Assembly (NCBI GenBank): GCA_036265815.1
Contig: DATAOI010000102.1
Coordinates: 1 to 45,193 of the forward strand
Reading direction: 5' to 3'
Length of the DNA: 45,193 bases
Source: Gemmatimonadales bacterium
GTDB taxonomy: Bacteria > Gemmatimonadota > Gemmatimonadetes > Gemmatimonadales > GWC2-71-9
Made by a program: the position numbers and the translations under genes. Of this stretch, positions 34,571 to 42,551 are shown in pieces (position 1 is the stretch's first letter; each line of letters starts with the position of its first letter). The notes below the pieces were generated by a model, which did not search any database, had not been told where the DNA came from, and worked only from the letters and a program-made list of their open reading frames with translations.

Positions 34571-36004
34571 CTACGGTCCCCGCCGTTCCACCGGATATCC
34601 TGCCGCGCTCCACTCGGCGAAGCCGCGGGAGAAGACTCGCACCTCGCCCACGCCACGCGCCCGGAGCAGGCTCGCCGCGATGGCCGCGCGGGAGCCCGAC
34701 TGGCAGTGCACCACGACGGGCCGATCCTGCGGCACCTCCGCAAGCCGGGCGTCCAGATCGGCGACGGGAATGTTACTCGCGCCTGGCACGTGTCCGGCAT
34801 CCCATTCGGACCCGTTGCGCACGTCGAGCAGCGTGAGCTGCCCGGCGTCGACGCCGGCCCGCACCTGGGAGGCGTCCATCTGGGGAATCGTCTGCAGCGC
34901 GCTCCGGGACTCACGCCATGCCTCCAGCACGTCGGTCCCGAAGTATCCCGCGATCCGGTCCAATCCGATCCCGGCGAGCCGGCGGACGACGTCATCCACC
35001 ATCGATGGGTCCCGGTGGTCGAGCAGCAGATAGAGCTCCTGGTCATACGGCAGCAATGAGCCCGACCAGGTGGTGAAGGCGCGGTTGAGCGGGATGTTGA
35101 TGGTCCCCGGCACCGCCCCGAGGGCGAACTCACGGGCGGGACGTGCGTCCACCACGACGGCGCCCGCCGCCAGCAGCGCGGCCAACCGCTCGAACGGCAA
35201 CCGGTCGGGCCTGCGCGGGGCACCGAGCAGCCGCGGGCCGTCGCGATTGATGCGCTTCATCTGGCCGAAGTAGCGAGGCGGATCGGGCTGTCCGGCCAGC
35301 ACGGCATCCAGGAAGGCATCCTCCTCGTTCACGGCGAACGCCCAGTTGAATCGCTTCTCGTACCCAAGGGTGGACTGGGGTACGGCGCCGAGCGACTTGC
35401 CGCAGGCGGAACCCGCACCGTGGCCGGGCCAGATCTGCAGGAAGTCCGGCAGCTGCCGGAAGCGCTGCAGCGAGCGGAAGAGCTGCCGGGCGCCGAGCTC
35501 CATGGTCCCGGCGATGTGGGCGGCACGCTCGAGTAGATCGGGGCGGCCCACATCACCGACGAAGACGAAGTCGCCGGTGAGCGCGCCCATCGGTTGATCG
35601 GCCGTGGCCGTATCGGTGACCAGAAAAGTGAGATGCTCCGGCGTGTGTCCCGGCGTGTGCATCACGTCGATGCGGACGTGCCCGACCCGGAAACTGGATC
35701 CTTCGGCCAGCAGGGACGCGCCCGCCTCCGCCGCGTAGGCGTAGCACCAGTCGGGCCCGCCCGTGCCGGAGAGGTAGAGGCGGGCGTCGGCGCGGTGCGC
35801 CAGCTCGCGCGCGCCGGAGACGAAGTCCGCGTGAATGTGGGTCTCGGTCACGTGGGTGACGCGGAACCCCTCGGATTCGGCGGCGCGCAGATAGGGATCG
35901 ATGTCTCGGTTGGGATCGACGACCAGGGCCTCGCCGGTGGTGGGGCAACCGACCAGATAGCTGGCCTGGGCGAGCTGGGCGTCGTAGAAATGTCGAAAGA
36001 ACAT
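34571..36004 (-). CDS. CstB-like persulfide dioxygenase/rhodanese fusion
   Basis: 477 residues from ATG 36004. Residues 1-240 are an ETHE1-type MBL domain: ETHIHADFVSGARELA, HTPGHTPEHL, TGDFVFVGDVGRPDLL and WPGHGAGSACGKSLG. A first rhodanese domain (about 265-355) has LLLDHRDP where the active-site Cys would be, so it is a pseudo-rhodanese. A second (about 375-470) is active-looking, with HCQSGSRA. MBL, pseudo-rhodanese, rhodanese is the architecture of staphylococcal CstB, which turns persulfides into thiosulfate. A role in sulfide detoxification is likely. The neighbouring flavoprotein could stand in for a sulfide or persulfide reductase, which is inference. Confidence 0.92.
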   Translation of the reverse strand: MFFRHFYDAQLAQASYLVGCPTTGEALVVDPNRDIDPYLRAAESEGFRVTHVTETHIHADFVSGARELAHRADARLYLSGTGGPDWCYAYAAEAGASLLAEGSSFRVGHVRIDVMHTPGHTPEHLTFLVTDTATADQPMGALTGDFVFVGDVGRPDLLERAAHIAGTMELGARQLFRSLQRFRQLPDFLQIWPGHGAGSACGKSLGAVPQSTLGYEKRFNWAFAVNEEDAFLDAVLAGQPDPPRYFGQMKRINRDGPRLLGAPRRPDRLPFERLAALLAAGAVVVDARPAREFALGAVPGTINIPLNRAFTTWSGSLLPYDQELYLLLDHRDPSMVDDVVRRLAGIGLDRIAGYFGTDVLEAWRESRSALQTIPQMDASQVRAGVDAGQLTLLDVRNGSEWDAGHVPGASNIPVADLDARLAEVPQDRPVVVHCQSGSRAAIAASLLRARGVGEVRVFSRGFAEWSAAGYPVERRGP

Positions 36005-36011
36005 CCGAGGG

Positions 36012-37370
36012 TCACCCCTCCCCGTTGACCATGAGTGGGCCGAGGGGCAGGCGCAGGTGGGCCCGCGCCCCCCGGGTGTCCTGCCGCGGCTCCAGCACCA
36101 GCGCGCCGCCGTGGGCTTCCGCGATCTGACGACTCAGCACCAGGCCGATGCCGGAGCCATTGGCTTTGGTCGTGAAGAACGGGACGAAGAGGTTGCCCGG
36201 ATCCGGCAGCCCGGGTCCTTCGTCGTCGACCACCACCTCGACCACACCCGCCCGGCTGGTCCAGGTCACCTGCACGCTGCCGCCCGTCTCCAGCGCGGCA
36301 TCGACCGCGTTGTGCACCAGGTTGATGAGCAGTTGATCGAGCTGGTCTCCATCGGCCGTGACGATGAGGGCGGGACCGTCCAGCACCCGCACCTCGAGGC
36401 GGGTCTCCAGCGCCGCCACCCGATGCACCCAATCCGCCACGGTGACCGGTCCGACAGTCGGGCGGGGCAGCCGGGCCAGCCGGGCGTAGGCGCCCATGAA
36501 CCGGCCCAGGGACTCCGAGCGGCTCTCGATGACCTGGAGCCCCGACCGCAGGTCCTCCTCCCAATCCGCCGGGCGTTCCTGTCGCCGGGTGAGGCTGCCG
36601 AGGCTGCCGGCGATCGATTTGATCGGCGCGAGCGAGTTGTTGATCTCGTGACCCAGCACCCGCACGATCCGCTGCCACGCGGAGCGCTCCTCCGCCCGCA
36701 GCACCCGGCTCAAGTCGGACAGCACCAGCAGCTGATGGGGCAGCCCGTCCTGGCGAAAACTACTGCTCCGCACCTCCCAGCGCCCCGCGCCGCCGGGAAA
36801 TGCCGCCTCCAGGGTCCGGGGCGACTCGCCCTCCAGGCAGCCGGCCAATCCGAGCGAATCTGCCAAGCGGCCCATCACTCGTTCGGCGGGCTGGCCCAGG
36901 AGTCGCTCGCCGCCGCGGTTGACCAGGCGCAGCCGGCGGGTGCCATCGAAAGCGAACACCGCGACGTCGATCTCCTCGATCACCCGGCGCAACAGCGTGG
37001 TAGCCTCGAGGGCGCGCAGGCGCTGCGACCGGAGCGTCTCGCTCAGCGCGTTGACCTCGAACAGTGCGAGGCCCAGTCCGTCGTCGGTGCTGGCGCCTCG
37101 AGCGCGGATGGAATAATCACCCTCGCGCAGGGCGGCCAGCAGATTGGAGATGGTCTGCAGCGGGCGGATGACCCGCTCCCGCAAGAGGGCGGCGCCGATG
37201 AGCCAGGCGCCGACCACCAGGAGGGTGATGGTGAGGCGGACCCGGAGCGGGTGATCGCCGGTCCAGAGCATCCAGCTCGCGGCCGCGACGGCCGGGAGCC
37301 CGGCGAGCAGCCCGAGGTGGAAGACCCGTCGCTCGTGGCTTGGAGGGCGCCGCTCCCGGTCAGAGCCCAT
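36012..37370 (-). CDS. NtrY-like sensor histidine kinase
   Basis: 452 residues from ATG 37370, overlapping the response regulator gene by 11 bases. Two N-terminal membrane helices (HLGLLAGLPAVAAASWML and LTITLLVVGAWLIGAALL) are followed by a HAMP-like segment, a PAS-type domain (VIEEIDVAVFAFDGTRRLRLVNRGG), the phosphoacceptor helix VLGHEINNSLAPIKSIAGSL, and an ATPase domain with LLINLVHNAVDAAL, VDDEGPGLPD and TTKANGSGIGLVLS. The short periplasmic loop suggests sensing within or near the membrane. It is the partner of the NtrC-type regulator. Such pairs next to ADOP/MacB clusters probably monitor envelope state. Confidence 0.94.
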   Translation of the reverse strand: MGSDRERRPPSHERRVFHLGLLAGLPAVAAASWMLWTGDHPLRVRLTITLLVVGAWLIGAALLRERVIRPLQTISNLLAALREGDYSIRARGASTDDGLGLALFEVNALSETLRSQRLRALEATTLLRRVIEEIDVAVFAFDGTRRLRLVNRGGERLLGQPAERVMGRLADSLGLAGCLEGESPRTLEAAFPGGAGRWEVRSSSFRQDGLPHQLLVLSDLSRVLRAEERSAWQRIVRVLGHEINNSLAPIKSIAGSLGSLTRRQERPADWEEDLRSGLQVIESRSESLGRFMGAYARLARLPRPTVGPVTVADWVHRVAALETRLEVRVLDGPALIVTADGDQLDQLLINLVHNAVDAALETGGSVQVTWTSRAGVVEVVVDDEGPGLPDPGNLFVPFFTTKANGSGIGLVLSRQIAEAHGGALVLEPRQDTRGARAHLRLPLGPLMVNGEG

Positions 37371-38745
37371 GGTGCTGGAGACGGCGGTACAGGGCGCTCC
37401 GGCTCAGGCCGAGCACCTTGGCGGCCTGACTCACATTGCCGCCGTGGCGCTCGAGCGCCTTCCGGATGAGCATCCGCTCGACCTCCTCCAGCGGCAGCTC
37501 GTCCAGCCGGGCCGGCGACCCGGCACTCCTGAGCCCCAGATCCGCGTTGCGGATCGAGTTGCCCTGGGCCAGCAGCACGGCACGCTCGAGGGTGTGATCC
37601 AGCTCGCGCACGTTCCCGGGCCAGGCGTGGGTCTCCAGGGTGACCAGGGCCTCGGGCTCGAACCCGGAAAGCGGCTTGCGGTAGCGGCTGGCGTAGCGCT
37701 GGAGGAAGTGCTCCGCCAGCACCGCGATGTCCTCCGGCCGCTCGCGTAACGCCGGGAGGTGGATCTCGATGGTGTTGAGCCGGAAGAGGAGGTCCTCCCG
37801 GAAGCGCCCCTCCGCCACCTCTACCCCCAAGTCGGCGTTGGTGGCGGAGAGCAGGCGCACGTCGATCCGGCGGGATCGCGACGCGCCGACCCGCTCGACC
37901 TCGCCGGTCTCGATCACCCGGAGCAGCTTGGCCTGCTGCCGCAGCGCCAGGGTGCCGATCTCGTCCAGCAGCAGCGTGCCGCCTTCCGCCAGCTCGATGC
38001 GGCCGATGCGGTCGGTCCGGGCGTCGGTGAACGCTCCCTTCACGTGCCCGAACATCTCGCTCTCGAACAGGTGCTCGGAGAGCCCGCCAAGATTGACCGC
38101 CACCAGTGGCCGGGCCGCGCGAGCGGAGGAGGCGTGGATCCACTGAGCGACGACCTCCTTCCCGGTGCCGTGCTCGCCGGTGATCAGCACGTTGGCATCG
38201 GACGGCGCCACCCGCTCCATGAGCTGGAGCACCGGACGCATTGCGGGGGAGGCGGCGATGAGGTCCGGCGCTCCATCTCGACGGAGCAGGCGGTTCTCCC
38301 CTTCGAGGCGCCGGCTCCGGCGAAGGGCCCGGCCGAGCTCGACCTGAGTGCGCAGCGTGGCGAGCAGGCGGGGGTTGTCCCATGGCTTCTCGATGAAGTC
38401 GCGGGCGCCTCGGCGCATCGCTTCTACCGCCTTCTCCACGCTCCCCCAGGCGGTCATGACCACCGTCGGCAGGGTGGCGTCGAGGGCCTGCAGCTCGGAG
38501 ACGAGCTCCAGGCCCTCACGGCCAGTGGTGGTGTCGCGGGCGTAATTGAGATCGAGCAGGACGGCGTCGAAATCGGTGCGCTGGACGGCGGCGAGCACCG
38601 CGGCCGGCGACGCCGCGGTGGCGATGGCGTAGCCCTCCGCCTTGAGCAGGAGCCGGAGAGCCTCCCGGATATCGGGCTGATCGTCCGCAACGAGGATCTG
38701 CGGGGGCGCGGACGGGGTCGGCGACGGTTCCTGGCTGGAGGGCAC
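37360..38745 (-). CDS. NtrC-family response regulator (REC, AAA+, Fis-type HTH) with GAFTDA loop
   Basis: About 461 residues from GTG 38745; TTG 38754 and ATG 38808 are alternatives, the last overlapping DUF3052. The receiver domain has the phospho-Asp in DAVLLDLNYARD and the Lys in FIEKPWDN. The AAA+ domain has GEHGTGKEVVAQ (Walker A) and GGTLLLDEIGTL (Walker B). The sigma-54 contact loop reads GAFTDA, not the canonical GAFTGA. The C-terminus is a Fis helix-turn-helix (GGNVSQAAKVLGLSRSALYRRL). It likely controls the adjacent ABC/ADOP export genes. Whether it works with sigma-54 or as an ordinary activator is open. Confidence 0.93.
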   Translation of the reverse strand: MPSSQEPSPTPSAPPQILVADDQPDIREALRLLLKAEGYAIATAASPAAVLAAVQRTDFDAVLLDLNYARDTTTGREGLELVSELQALDATLPTVVMTAWGSVEKAVEAMRRGARDFIEKPWDNPRLLATLRTQVELGRALRRSRRLEGENRLLRRDGAPDLIAASPAMRPVLQLMERVAPSDANVLITGEHGTGKEVVAQWIHASSARAARPLVAVNLGGLSEHLFESEMFGHVKGAFTDARTDRIGRIELAEGGTLLLDEIGTLALRQQAKLLRVIETGEVERVGASRSRRIDVRLLSATNADLGVEVAEGRFREDLLFRLNTIEIHLPALRERPEDIAVLAEHFLQRYASRYRKPLSGFEPEALVTLETHAWPGNVRELDHTLERAVLLAQGNSIRNADLGLRSAGSPARLDELPLEEVERMLIRKALERHGGNVSQAAKVLGLSRSALYRRLQHHGL

Positions 38746-38755
38746 GGAGATCAAT

Positions 38756-39166
38756 CTACCTCCGGTTCTCCTTTCGGCGAACGAACTTGAGGCCGGACCA
38801 GACCTCATCCACCGCGCAGACCTTGACGTCCACCAGGCCGAGGGGGAGGCCGAGCTCGCGGAGGACGTTCTCGGTCAGGTCGGTCTCGACGCCGGAGGCC
38901 TTCTTGGGCCAGGAGATCCAGAGGGTGCCGTCGTCGGCCAACGCCGCGGCCAGCCGGGGAAACGCCGTCTCCAGCTCGGCGCGGCTGCGGGCGAACTGGT
39001 GGATGAAGCGGGCGCCGGGCCTGAGGCGGGTCTGGACGGTGCTGCCCTCGGGCAGCGGGGCGATGAGCGCCCCGTAATCCGGCGGTGCACCGAGCGCCAC
39101 CACCTTCGTTCCCGGCGCGATCCCGAGCTTCTCCGAAAGGGACCGCCTGGAATACCCTGCCGTCAT
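38756..39166 (-). CDS. DUF3052-family protein
   Basis: 136 residues from ATG 39166 with a GAGGTG SD. The family outline is complete: YSRRSLSEKLGIAPGTKVVALGAP, a run resembling a nucleotide- or substrate-binding fold, then DGTLWISWPKKASGVETDLTENVLRE and KVCAVDEVWSGLKFVRR. Function unknown. It sits between the repeat tract and the response regulator gene, whose best start lies just behind its stop. Confidence 0.88.
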   Translation of the reverse strand: MTAGYSRRSLSEKLGIAPGTKVVALGAPPDYGALIAPLPEGSTVQTRLRPGARFIHQFARSRAELETAFPRLAAALADDGTLWISWPKKASGVETDLTENVLRELGLPLGLVDVKVCAVDEVWSGLKFVRRKENRR

Positions 39167-39295
39167 CGCCCACCTCGACTCCCGAACGGAGCTGGCGTGC
39201 CGGATGCGCAGGGGAGGGCGGGAAAGACGGGAAGGACAAAGGGAACCTGTCGCCCGAGCGAAGGACTTGACAGCACACGACGCTTCCCGAGACAA

Positions 39296-39367
39296 CTTTC
39301 CCGTCTTTCCCGTCTTTCCCGTCTTTCCCGTCCTTCCCGTCCTTCCCGCCCTTCCCGTCCTTCCCGC
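39296..39367. repeat. Eight-copy 9-base tandem repeat with an inverted outlier
   Basis: Eight head-to-tail units of CTTTCCCGT or CCTTCCCG(T/C) fill the 3' flank of the ABC ATPase gene. The unit drifts from CTTT to CCTT along the array. A reverse-oriented pair of units lies at 39219-39237 (CGGGAAAGACGGGAAGGAC), which can pair with the array across a loop of about 60-110 bases. In the minus-strand frame the array would read Gly-Lys-Asp repeats, but no credible gene uses it. The rest of 39167-39370 has no gene. Confidence 0.85.
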
Positions 39368-39370
39368 CCT

Positions 39371-40066
39371 TCAGCCCGAGCTGCTCGCCACATCCGCCGG
39401 GGCAGGATCCACGATCCACCCGTCCCGCAGATGGATGGTCCGATGCCCGTAGGAGGCATTCTTCTCCGAGTGAGTTACCTGCACAATCGTGGTCCCCTGC
39501 CGGTTGAGCCGGCTGAAGAGCTCCATGATCTCTTCGCCCTGGGCGCTGTGCAGGTTGCCCGTCGGCTCGTCGGCCAGCAGCAGCTTGGGGCCGGCGATGA
39601 CGGCCCGCGCCACTCCGACCAGCTGCTGCTGTCCGCCCGAGAGCTGGCTCGGGTAGAGATCCTTCTTGCCCACCATCTGAAACCGGTCGAGCGACTCGGC
39701 CACGATCGCCGCGCGCTCCTTTGGCCTGATGTCACGGTAGGAGAGCGGGATCTCCAGGTTCTCGTAGACGGTCAGGTCGTCGATCAGATGATACTTCTGG
39801 AACACGAAGCCGATGTAGCGCTTGTTGAGCTCGATCCGCTTCTTGGGTGGCAGCTGGTGCACCGCCTCGCCCAGAAAGTGATACTCCCCGGTCCAGGCGC
39901 TGTCGAGCATCCCCAGCATGCTGAGCAGGGTGGACTTCCCCGCCCCGGACGGGCCCATGATGGTGACGAACTCGCCTTCCCGGATCTCCAGATCGATCCG
40001 GCGAAGGACGTACGTGCGGGTGGGGCCGGCCTGAAAGAAGCGGTCGACGTTCGAGAGTCTGATCAC
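39371..40066 (-). CDS. MacB/LolD-type ABC transporter ATPase
   Basis: 231 residues from GTG 40066 (SD weak). Walker A is GPSGAGKST, the Q-loop is FVFQKYHLIDDLTVYENLEIPL, the signature is LSGGQQQ, Walker B is LLLADEPTGN, and the H-loop is VTHSEK. The sequence groups with LolD/MacB-type ATPases that drive FtsX-like permeases. It lies 28 bases after an ADOP permease gene and is the only ATPase for at least three permeases in the window, typical of these clusters. Confidence 0.94.
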   Translation of the reverse strand: MIRLSNVDRFFQAGPTRTYVLRRIDLEIREGEFVTIMGPSGAGKSTLLSMLGMLDSAWTGEYHFLGEAVHQLPPKKRIELNKRYIGFVFQKYHLIDDLTVYENLEIPLSYRDIRPKERAAIVAESLDRFQMVGKKDLYPSQLSGGQQQLVGVARAVIAGPKLLLADEPTGNLHSAQGEEIMELFSRLNRQGTTIVQVTHSEKNASYGHRTIHLRDGWIVDPAPADVASSSG

Positions 40067-40094
40067 GGGTGCATGGGGTTGAGGGGGAACGGCA

Positions 40095-42551
40095 TCACTC
40101 GCTCCGAAGCGCGCTTGCCGGGTCGATCCGGGTGGCGCGGCGCGCGGGCAGGTAGCAGGCCAGGAGTGCCACCAGTCCCAGCAGCGTCGCGATGCCGGCG
40201 AAGGTGAGCGGATCCGCCGGTCCCACGCCATAGAGCAGGCCGGCAATGAGCCTGCTGGTCAGAAAGGAGGCGGCCAGGCCGAGCGCGAGACTGAACAGGA
40301 CCAGCCGCATGCCGCCGAGAATGACCGACCGGCGGGTGTGCCCCGGGTCCTCTCCCAGGGCCAGGCGGATTCCGAACTCCCGGCTTCGCTGGGTGACGGA
40401 GTAGGAGATGACCCCGAAGATTCCGATGGCCGCGAGCAGGAGGGCAATGGCCCCCAGCGCGCCCATCAGCACCAGGCTGAACCGGGCCTGGGCCCGGCCT
40501 TCGCCGAGATAGCTCTCCATCGGCGCCAGATGATCCACGGCCAGATCCTTGTCCAGTGCGGCCACGGCCTGCCGCACCGACCGGCTCAGACTCGAGGGAT
40601 CCAGTGAGGTTTCCACCACGAAGGCCATCGTGCTAGGTGTGGCCTGACCCACCGAGCTGTAGATCTGGGGCAGCCCGTCCCGCGCGAGATCGTGCATACG
40701 CATGTGCTCGACCACTCCCACCACCTCGGCGAAGGCATTGGGCGAGCCGGTCGGCGCGAGCTGGAGGCGCTTGCCCACCGCGCTCTGGCCGGGCCAGGCC
40801 AGCCGGGCGAGGGTCTCGTCGATGAGGATCACCGGGGGCCCGCCTACGGAGTCGAGGCCGGAGAAGGTCCGGCCCGCCAGGAGGCGGGTGTCCATCGCCC
40901 GGAAATACGTAGGAGACACATTGCGCCCGTCGGCGGTCACGCTCTCGAAGTTCTTGGCCGTCTCCTCGTTATAGGCGAAGGGATAGAGCGGGCCGCTTCC
41001 GGTGAGTGGGAGCTGAGAGACAGCGCCGACCTCGCGTACGCCGGGCAGGGCGCGCAGGCGTTCGTCCAGCAGGCGCAGGAAGGCGCGCCGATCCTTGCCT
41101 TTGGCGTAGCGGCTCGATGGCATAGAGAGCTGGAAGGTAAGCACGTCGCTCGCGTCGTAGCCCGGCCGGACCTGCTGCAGCGCGAGGAAGCTCCGCACCA
41201 GCAGCCCGGCGCCCACCAGCAGCACCACCGAGAGGGCCACCTCACCCACGATCAGCATGCCTCGGATCCGCCGGCGCTCGGGCCCCAGTCCGCCCCGGCT
41301 GCCGCTCTGGAGCTGGCTCTGGGGATCGACCCCGGACGCCCGGAGCGCCGGCACCAGGCCGAACAACAGCGTGGTCAGCACGGAGACCAGAACGGTGAAG
41401 CCGAGCACCGCCCGGTCGATATCGATCTCGGCCAGCCGAGGCAGGCTGGCCGGATGGAGCGCGCGGAGCACCGCGAGGGCGAGCACCGTGACGACCAGTC
41501 CCAACCCACCGCCGCCCAGCGCGAGCAGGCCGCTTTCCAGGAGCAGTTGACGCACCATCGCCCAGCGGCTCGCCCCCAGCGCGGCCCGGAGGGCGAACTC
41601 GCCGCTCCGCGCCGTGCCGCGCGCCAGCAGCAGGTGGGCCACGTTGCCGCACGCGATGAGCAGCACCAGCCCGACCGCGCCCATGAGAGGGAGCAGCGAG
41701 GGCCGGGCATGCTTCACGATGTCCTCGTGCAGCGGCACCACCCGGATGCGGGTGTTGGCGGACTTGTGCTCGGGGAACTCCTGGCGGAACTGCTCGGCGA
41801 TCCCGTTCATGTCGGCCTGGGCCTGGGCGAACGAGACGCCCGACTTGAGCCGCCCGATCACGGTGAACAAGGTCAGATTGCGCGGCAGCGGCACGCTGTA
41901 GTCGAACTGCAGGGGAACCCACAGGTCGGCATCCACGATCTCGAACGCCTCCGCCGGCAGCAGGAGACGGAAGTCGCGGGGCAGCACGCCGATGACGCTG
42001 TAGCCGATTCCATCCAGCGGGATCGTCCGGCCGAGGATGGAGCGATCGCCACCGTAGCGGCGCCGCCAGAGGCGGTCGCTCAGCATGACCACGTGCGGGC
42101 CGTTCAGCGCTTCCTCCTCCGCGGTAAAGCCCCGGCCCAGCGCGGGGGCGATGCCGAGGAGCGGGAAGAAGTTCGCGGTCACCGGCGAGAGCCCGACCCG
42201 CTCGGGCGCCCCGTCGCCGGTCAGGTTCCCCCGGAGATCGATCTCTTCGGCGCCGGTGCCGGCGGCAAACCCGGCGAAGCTGCGGCTCCGCCGCTGGTAG
42301 TCCCGGAAGTCGGCCGGCGCGACCGCCGGGAGCGACTGCGCTCCCTGGCCAAGATCGACCCAGATGTTGGCGAGCCGTCCCGAATCCTGGTACGGCAGGG
42401 GTCGCAGCAGCACGCCATTGACCACAGTGAAGATGGTGGTCGTGGCCCCGATCCCGAGCCCCAATGTGAGCACGGCCGCGAGGGTGAAGCCCGGCGTCCG
42501 CCAGAGCCCGCGCCAGGCGTGCCGCAGGTCCCGTTTCACGTTGTCCATCAT
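40095..42551 (-). CDS. ADOP-type MacB/FtsX permease, second complete copy
   Basis: 818 residues from ATG 42551 (ATGA overlap; ATG 42548 also possible). It begins with the ADOP N-terminal helix LRHAWRGLWRTPGFTLAAVLTL, followed by a MacB periplasmic core (about 60-260), an FtsX unit near 300-430, a second periplasmic core, and a final FtsX unit with REFGIRLALGEDPGHTRRSV and ending YLPARRATRIDPASALRSE. The duplicated core/FtsX layout is that of 'acidobacterial duplicated orphan permeases'. It probably exports a lipid, lipoprotein, peptide or antibiotic with the ATPase at 39371. Confidence 0.92.
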   Translation of the reverse strand: MMDNVKRDLRHAWRGLWRTPGFTLAAVLTLGLGIGATTTIFTVVNGVLLRPLPYQDSGRLANIWVDLGQGAQSLPAVAPADFRDYQRRSRSFAGFAAGTGAEEIDLRGNLTGDGAPERVGLSPVTANFFPLLGIAPALGRGFTAEEEALNGPHVVMLSDRLWRRRYGGDRSILGRTIPLDGIGYSVIGVLPRDFRLLLPAEAFEIVDADLWVPLQFDYSVPLPRNLTLFTVIGRLKSGVSFAQAQADMNGIAEQFRQEFPEHKSANTRIRVVPLHEDIVKHARPSLLPLMGAVGLVLLIACGNVAHLLLARGTARSGEFALRAALGASRWAMVRQLLLESGLLALGGGGLGLVVTVLALAVLRALHPASLPRLAEIDIDRAVLGFTVLVSVLTTLLFGLVPALRASGVDPQSQLQSGSRGGLGPERRRIRGMLIVGEVALSVVLLVGAGLLVRSFLALQQVRPGYDASDVLTFQLSMPSSRYAKGKDRRAFLRLLDERLRALPGVREVGAVSQLPLTGSGPLYPFAYNEETAKNFESVTADGRNVSPTYFRAMDTRLLAGRTFSGLDSVGGPPVILIDETLARLAWPGQSAVGKRLQLAPTGSPNAFAEVVGVVEHMRMHDLARDGLPQIYSSVGQATPSTMAFVVETSLDPSSLSRSVRQAVAALDKDLAVDHLAPMESYLGEGRAQARFSLVLMGALGAIALLLAAIGIFGVISYSVTQRSREFGIRLALGEDPGHTRRSVILGGMRLVLFSLALGLAASFLTSRLIAGLLYGVGPADPLTFAGIATLLGLVALLACYLPARRATRIDPASALRSE

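Noticed and set aside
38746-38808. N-terminal extension of the response regulator to ATG 38808
   Set aside because: It would overlap the DUF3052 gene by 53 bases and adds residues unlike any receiver domain; starts at 38754 or 38745 with GGAGGT upstream are more likely.
39242-39270. GGAACC-N17-ACTTGA on the plus strand
   Set aside because: The -10 word does not fit RTT and there is no plus-strand gene downstream. I treat it as a chance -35 match.
39296-39367. CRISPR array
   Set aside because: The units are 9 bases and directly abutting, with no spacers and no cas genes; it is a simple tandem repeat.
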